A DNA stretch of 64,000 bases. It comes from Nostoc sp. ATCC 43529. Its GTDB lineage: Bacteria; Cyanobacteriota; Cyanobacteriia; Cyanobacteriales; Nostocaceae. The stretch covers positions 1-64,000 of the forward strand of contig LWTK01000043.1 in the NCBI GenBank assembly GCA_003326205.1, written 5' to 3'. The position numbers and the translations under genes were made by a program. Each line of letters begins with the position of its first letter. Position 1 is the first letter of the stretch. Shown here piece by piece: positions 61,576-64,000 of this stretch. The notes below the pieces were generated by a model. The model was not told the DNA's origin and did not search any database. It worked only from the letters and a program-made list of their open reading frames with translations.

Positions 61576-63027
61576 TTCGCGGCATGGGGTAAATGGTCAA
61601 TAATTCTTAAACGCAATTCGGCAGCAGTACAAATCGGTTTAACAGCCACACCAAGAGTAATTGAAGTTACTCAAACAACAGCAGAAGTCATAGCAGATGA
61701 ACAAATAACAGCAAATAATATCCAGTATTTTGGTGAGCCAGTATATGAATACGATATGCTCCAAGGTGTTGAAGATGGTTACTTGGCAGCGTGTGAAATT
61801 CAAGAAGGTAGAATCAAACTTGATTTGGCTCAACTATCCATCGAAGATATTTTAGCAAGTAATCCTATAGATTTTGAGACAGGATTAGCAGTTGAGGAAA
61901 AAGTGATACGCCGACTGATGAAAAAAGGCAATTTTAAAACTCGCCTCATGTTACCCAATTTTGAAAAGCGGCGTTGCGAGGATTTGTTTCACTACTTACT
62001 GGAAACTGGTGGAGCAGAGCAAAAAACGATTATTTTTTGTAATAGCGATCGCCATGCTGATTTAGTCACTGCTAACATGGAAAATCTCTACGCTGAATGG
62101 TGTGAGCGGAATCAACACAGGCGTTGTGATTCCTACGCTTTTAAATGTACTGATAAAGGTGGCGGACAAGAAAGATTACCAGATTTTCGAGGAAGTTCCC
62201 GTTCTTACTTTATAGCTACAACAGTTGATTTATTGACTACTGGTGTTGATGTACCTGTAGTGCGTAATATTGTTTTCTTCAATCAAATTAATTCGCCGAT
62301 TACTTTTTACCAGATGGTAGGGCGGGGAACACGTTTAGCTGAAGGTAAGTTAATGTTTCGCGTCTATGACTATACCGATGCTACTAGACTATTTGGGGAA
62401 AGCTTTCTCACCAAGTTAAGAACTCCCAATAAAAATTCTAGGAATAGAAGTTCGGAAGCTTCTGGACTAGCAATTGAAATTGCAGACACCGATGAATGGA
62501 TTGAAGAAAGCACAGGCGATCGCTTTATGCGTGCCAAGATAGATGGTGATGATCGGAGAATATCTGTTGAGGAATATAAAGAACGCATCGCCGCTAAGTT
62601 AGTGGAGATAGTGCCTACTATAGAAGATTTTCGGGCTTGTTGGATTAATCCCAAAACCCGCAAGGAACTGTCAGCGGAGTTGGTGAGTGCAGGTATATCA
62701 CCTAAAGAATATGTGACTGTCACAGAATTAGCAGCCTATGACCTGTATGATATTTTAGCGGATATAGCTTATGGCTTGATACCAAAAACCAAAAGCGATC
62801 GCGCCCAAGCTTTCAACTACAAGCACGCCGATTGGCTCAATGGTATGCCAGAAGAGACTGCCAAGGCTGTTGATGCATTTTTGCAGCAGTTTGTCAACGG
62901 TGGAATAGAAGCTTTGGAGAATGACCTAATTTTTGAAACTCTAAGGGTAAATTTAGATGTGTTGAAGATTTTGGGTAAGCCTAAAGATGTTTTACGTGAG
63001 ATTAAGGAGAGGATTTTTGCAGCGTGA
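61576..63027 (+). pseudogene. hsdR: HsdR type I restriction subunit, N-terminus missing
   Basis: Reading from 61576, FAAWGKWSIILKRNSAAVQIGLTATPR is motif III context of the HsdR helicase; the preceding nuclease domain and motifs I and II are gone. The remainder is intact: IQYFGEPVYEYDM, KTIIFCNSDRHADLV, STVDLLTTGVDVP-like (ATTVDLLTTGVDVPVVRNIV), YQMVGRGTRL with the motif VI arginines, and the C-terminal helical region. Without the nuclease and ATP-binding motifs it cannot restrict DNA. A start inside, such as the ATG at 61756, is possible. Its TGA overlaps the hsdS GTG (GTGA). Confidence 0.88.
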
Positions 63028-64000
63028 GGAAAAAGGTAGAAATAAGTTTTGAGGGTAGTAAAAGGAATTTACCTGATGGTTGGAAGTGGGTGAAGTTAAG
63101 GCAAATTAGCCGCCTTGTTAGTGGGAGTACACCTCATCGCGGAACTAGTGAAAATTTTAACGGTAAAATTCCTTGGATCAAAACACTGGATCTAAACTGT
63201 AGTGTTGTTCGACAAACGCAAGAGTGTATCTCTGAATTAGCATTTTCTCAAATTCGAGGAGAAATACTTCCTATAGGTACAGTAATGGTTGCTATGTATG
63301 GTGGGGCAGGCACTATTGGCAAATCAGGTATTTTAGGATTGCCAGCTACCACTAATCAAGCAATATGCTCTATTTTGCCAAATGCAGAAGTCTTTGTACC
63401 TGAATTTTTGCATTATTGGCTAATACTAATTAGGTCAGAGTGGATGCAATATAGTAGTGGAAATCGCAGAGACCCTAACATTAATAAAGAAGTAGTTGGA
63501 AATATGTATTTTCCTCTACCCCCCTTAAATGAACAGAAGCGCATTGCAGCAATTTTGAATGAGCAGATGGAAGCAATGGAGAAAGCTCGACAAAATGCGA
63601 TCGCCCAATTAGAAGCCGCCAAAGAACTGCCCACAGCTTATCTCCGTGATGTTTTCAATAGTCCAGAAACGCAGCAGTGGGACACAAAAAAATTAGGCGA
63701 AGTTGGAGATATTGTTGCAGGAATTACTTTGGGTAATAGGCATAATAAAACGAATACTCGCTCAATTTATTGTATTTGTGACATTATCCGGCGTTCAAAC
63801 TGCGCTGGTGCGCTGCAATATATCCCTGAATTAACCTGGATTTTATTCTTACGGATACTCGATGAACAAGAACAAAAAGAAGCAGAAACCGCCGAGGCTT
63901 TAGACATAAACTTTACCCAATCTCTAGAAAGTCCCTACCGTTGGTGCGACTGGGCTGCACCCTATAATAATTCTCTATTTACTTTAGATAGCGAACAACG
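63024..64000 (+). CDS. HsdS-HsdM fusion (type I specificity and methyltransferase), runs off the window
   Basis: One frame is open from a GTG at 63024 to the window end (325 codons). Residues 1-210 are HsdS: NLPDGWKWVKLRQISRLVSG, IPWIKTLDL, GGAGTIGKSGIL, FPLPPLNEQKRIAAIL and a central conserved helix (LPTAYLRDVF), followed by the start of a second target domain (WDTKKLGEVGDIVAGITLGN). Near nt 63740-63760 it changes to an HsdM N-terminus: CDIIRRSNCAGALQYIPEL, TWILFLRILDEQEQKEAE, SPYRWCDWAAPY. Most of the second recognition domain is absent. The product would be a one-domain specificity half fused to the methylase, if the rest of hsdM is intact beyond the window. Confidence 0.85.
   Translation, partial: MRKKVEISFEGSKRNLPDGWKWVKLRQISRLVSGSTPHRGTSENFNGKIPWIKTLDLNCSVVRQTQECISELAFSQIRGEILPIGTVMVAMYGGAGTIGKSGILGLPATTNQAICSILPNAEVFVPEFLHYWLILIRSEWMQYSSGNRRDPNINKEVVGNMYFPLPPLNEQKRIAAILNEQMEAMEKARQNAIAQLEAAKELPTAYLRDVFNSPETQQWDTKKLGEVGDIVAGITLGNRHNKTNTRSIYCICDIIRRSNCAGALQYIPELTWILFLRILDEQEQKEAETAEALDINFTQSLESPYRWCDWAAPYNNSLFTLDSEQ

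Noticed and set aside
57743..64000. CRISPR-associated transposon
   Set aside because: No Cas genes, spacers or repeat arrays are visible, and the tniQ fragment resembles a TnsD-type protein; only a Tn7-like element is supported.

Overview
The window is chromosomal DNA from a filamentous, Nostoc-like cyanobacterium. Supporting signs are many HIP1-type GCGATCGC octamers, the photosynthesis and clock genes ycf54, ycf45 and ldpA, an xisH/xisI-type pair, a PEP-CTERM protein, large numbers of multidomain two-component kinases, and abundant dispersed palindromic and short tandem repeats in the intergenic DNA. I saw no tRNA, rRNA or CRISPR array.

Layout. 1-1.1 kb: end of an unknown gene, then xisI with a decayed xisH. 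1.3-7.3 kb: azoR, an unusual leuS whose best start is out of frame, a DUF928 protein, a repeat-rich spacer and a truncated HlyD/DevB adaptor. 7.5-12.2 kb: mutS, and upstream of it an AAA ATPase + DUF4276 two-gene module bracketed by a 60-bp direct repeat. 12.5-19.3 kb: phoD, a PEP-CTERM protein, a histidine kinase, an AI-2E family permease, a Nudix hydrolase and a lipoprotein. 19.7-22.9 kb: a 17-unit 21-bp minisatellite, then folD, crtE and a DUF212 protein. 23-28 kb: a secreted SPOR-like protein, ycf54, a SnoaL-like protein, pdxJ, a DJ-1/PfpI protein and a divergent GAF-LuxR regulator. 28.5-31.4 kb: two adjacent TIR-type proteins and a PD-(D/E)XK-like protein. 31.4-34.4 kb: ycf45-type ATPase and ldpA. 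34.6-49.6 kb: a signalling block made of an 11-PAS kinase, three other kinases and a GGDEF-EAL response regulator. 50-57.7 kb: MOSC protein, tandem signal peptidases (one with its catalytic Ser replaced by Ala), pyrC, tsaE, yvcK and ruvC. 57.75-64 kb: a decayed Tn7-like element (tnsA, tnsB, tniQ remnants, no tnsC seen) running into a broken type I restriction system.

The most notable points are: (1) hsdS is joined in one open frame to the start of hsdM, just after a truncated hsdR that abuts a truncated tniQ; (2) a signal peptidase paralogue lacks its nucleophile; (3) genomic repeat DNA has entered at least four coding regions in frame (mutS, ldpA and two histidine kinases) without breaking them; (4) the ATPase/DUF4276 cassette upstream of mutS carries footprints of its own insertion; (5) a paired-TIR locus; (6) leuS appears to carry a one-base deletion immediately after its start codon. 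All functional assignments rest on reading motifs and remembered family sequences; no database search was run.
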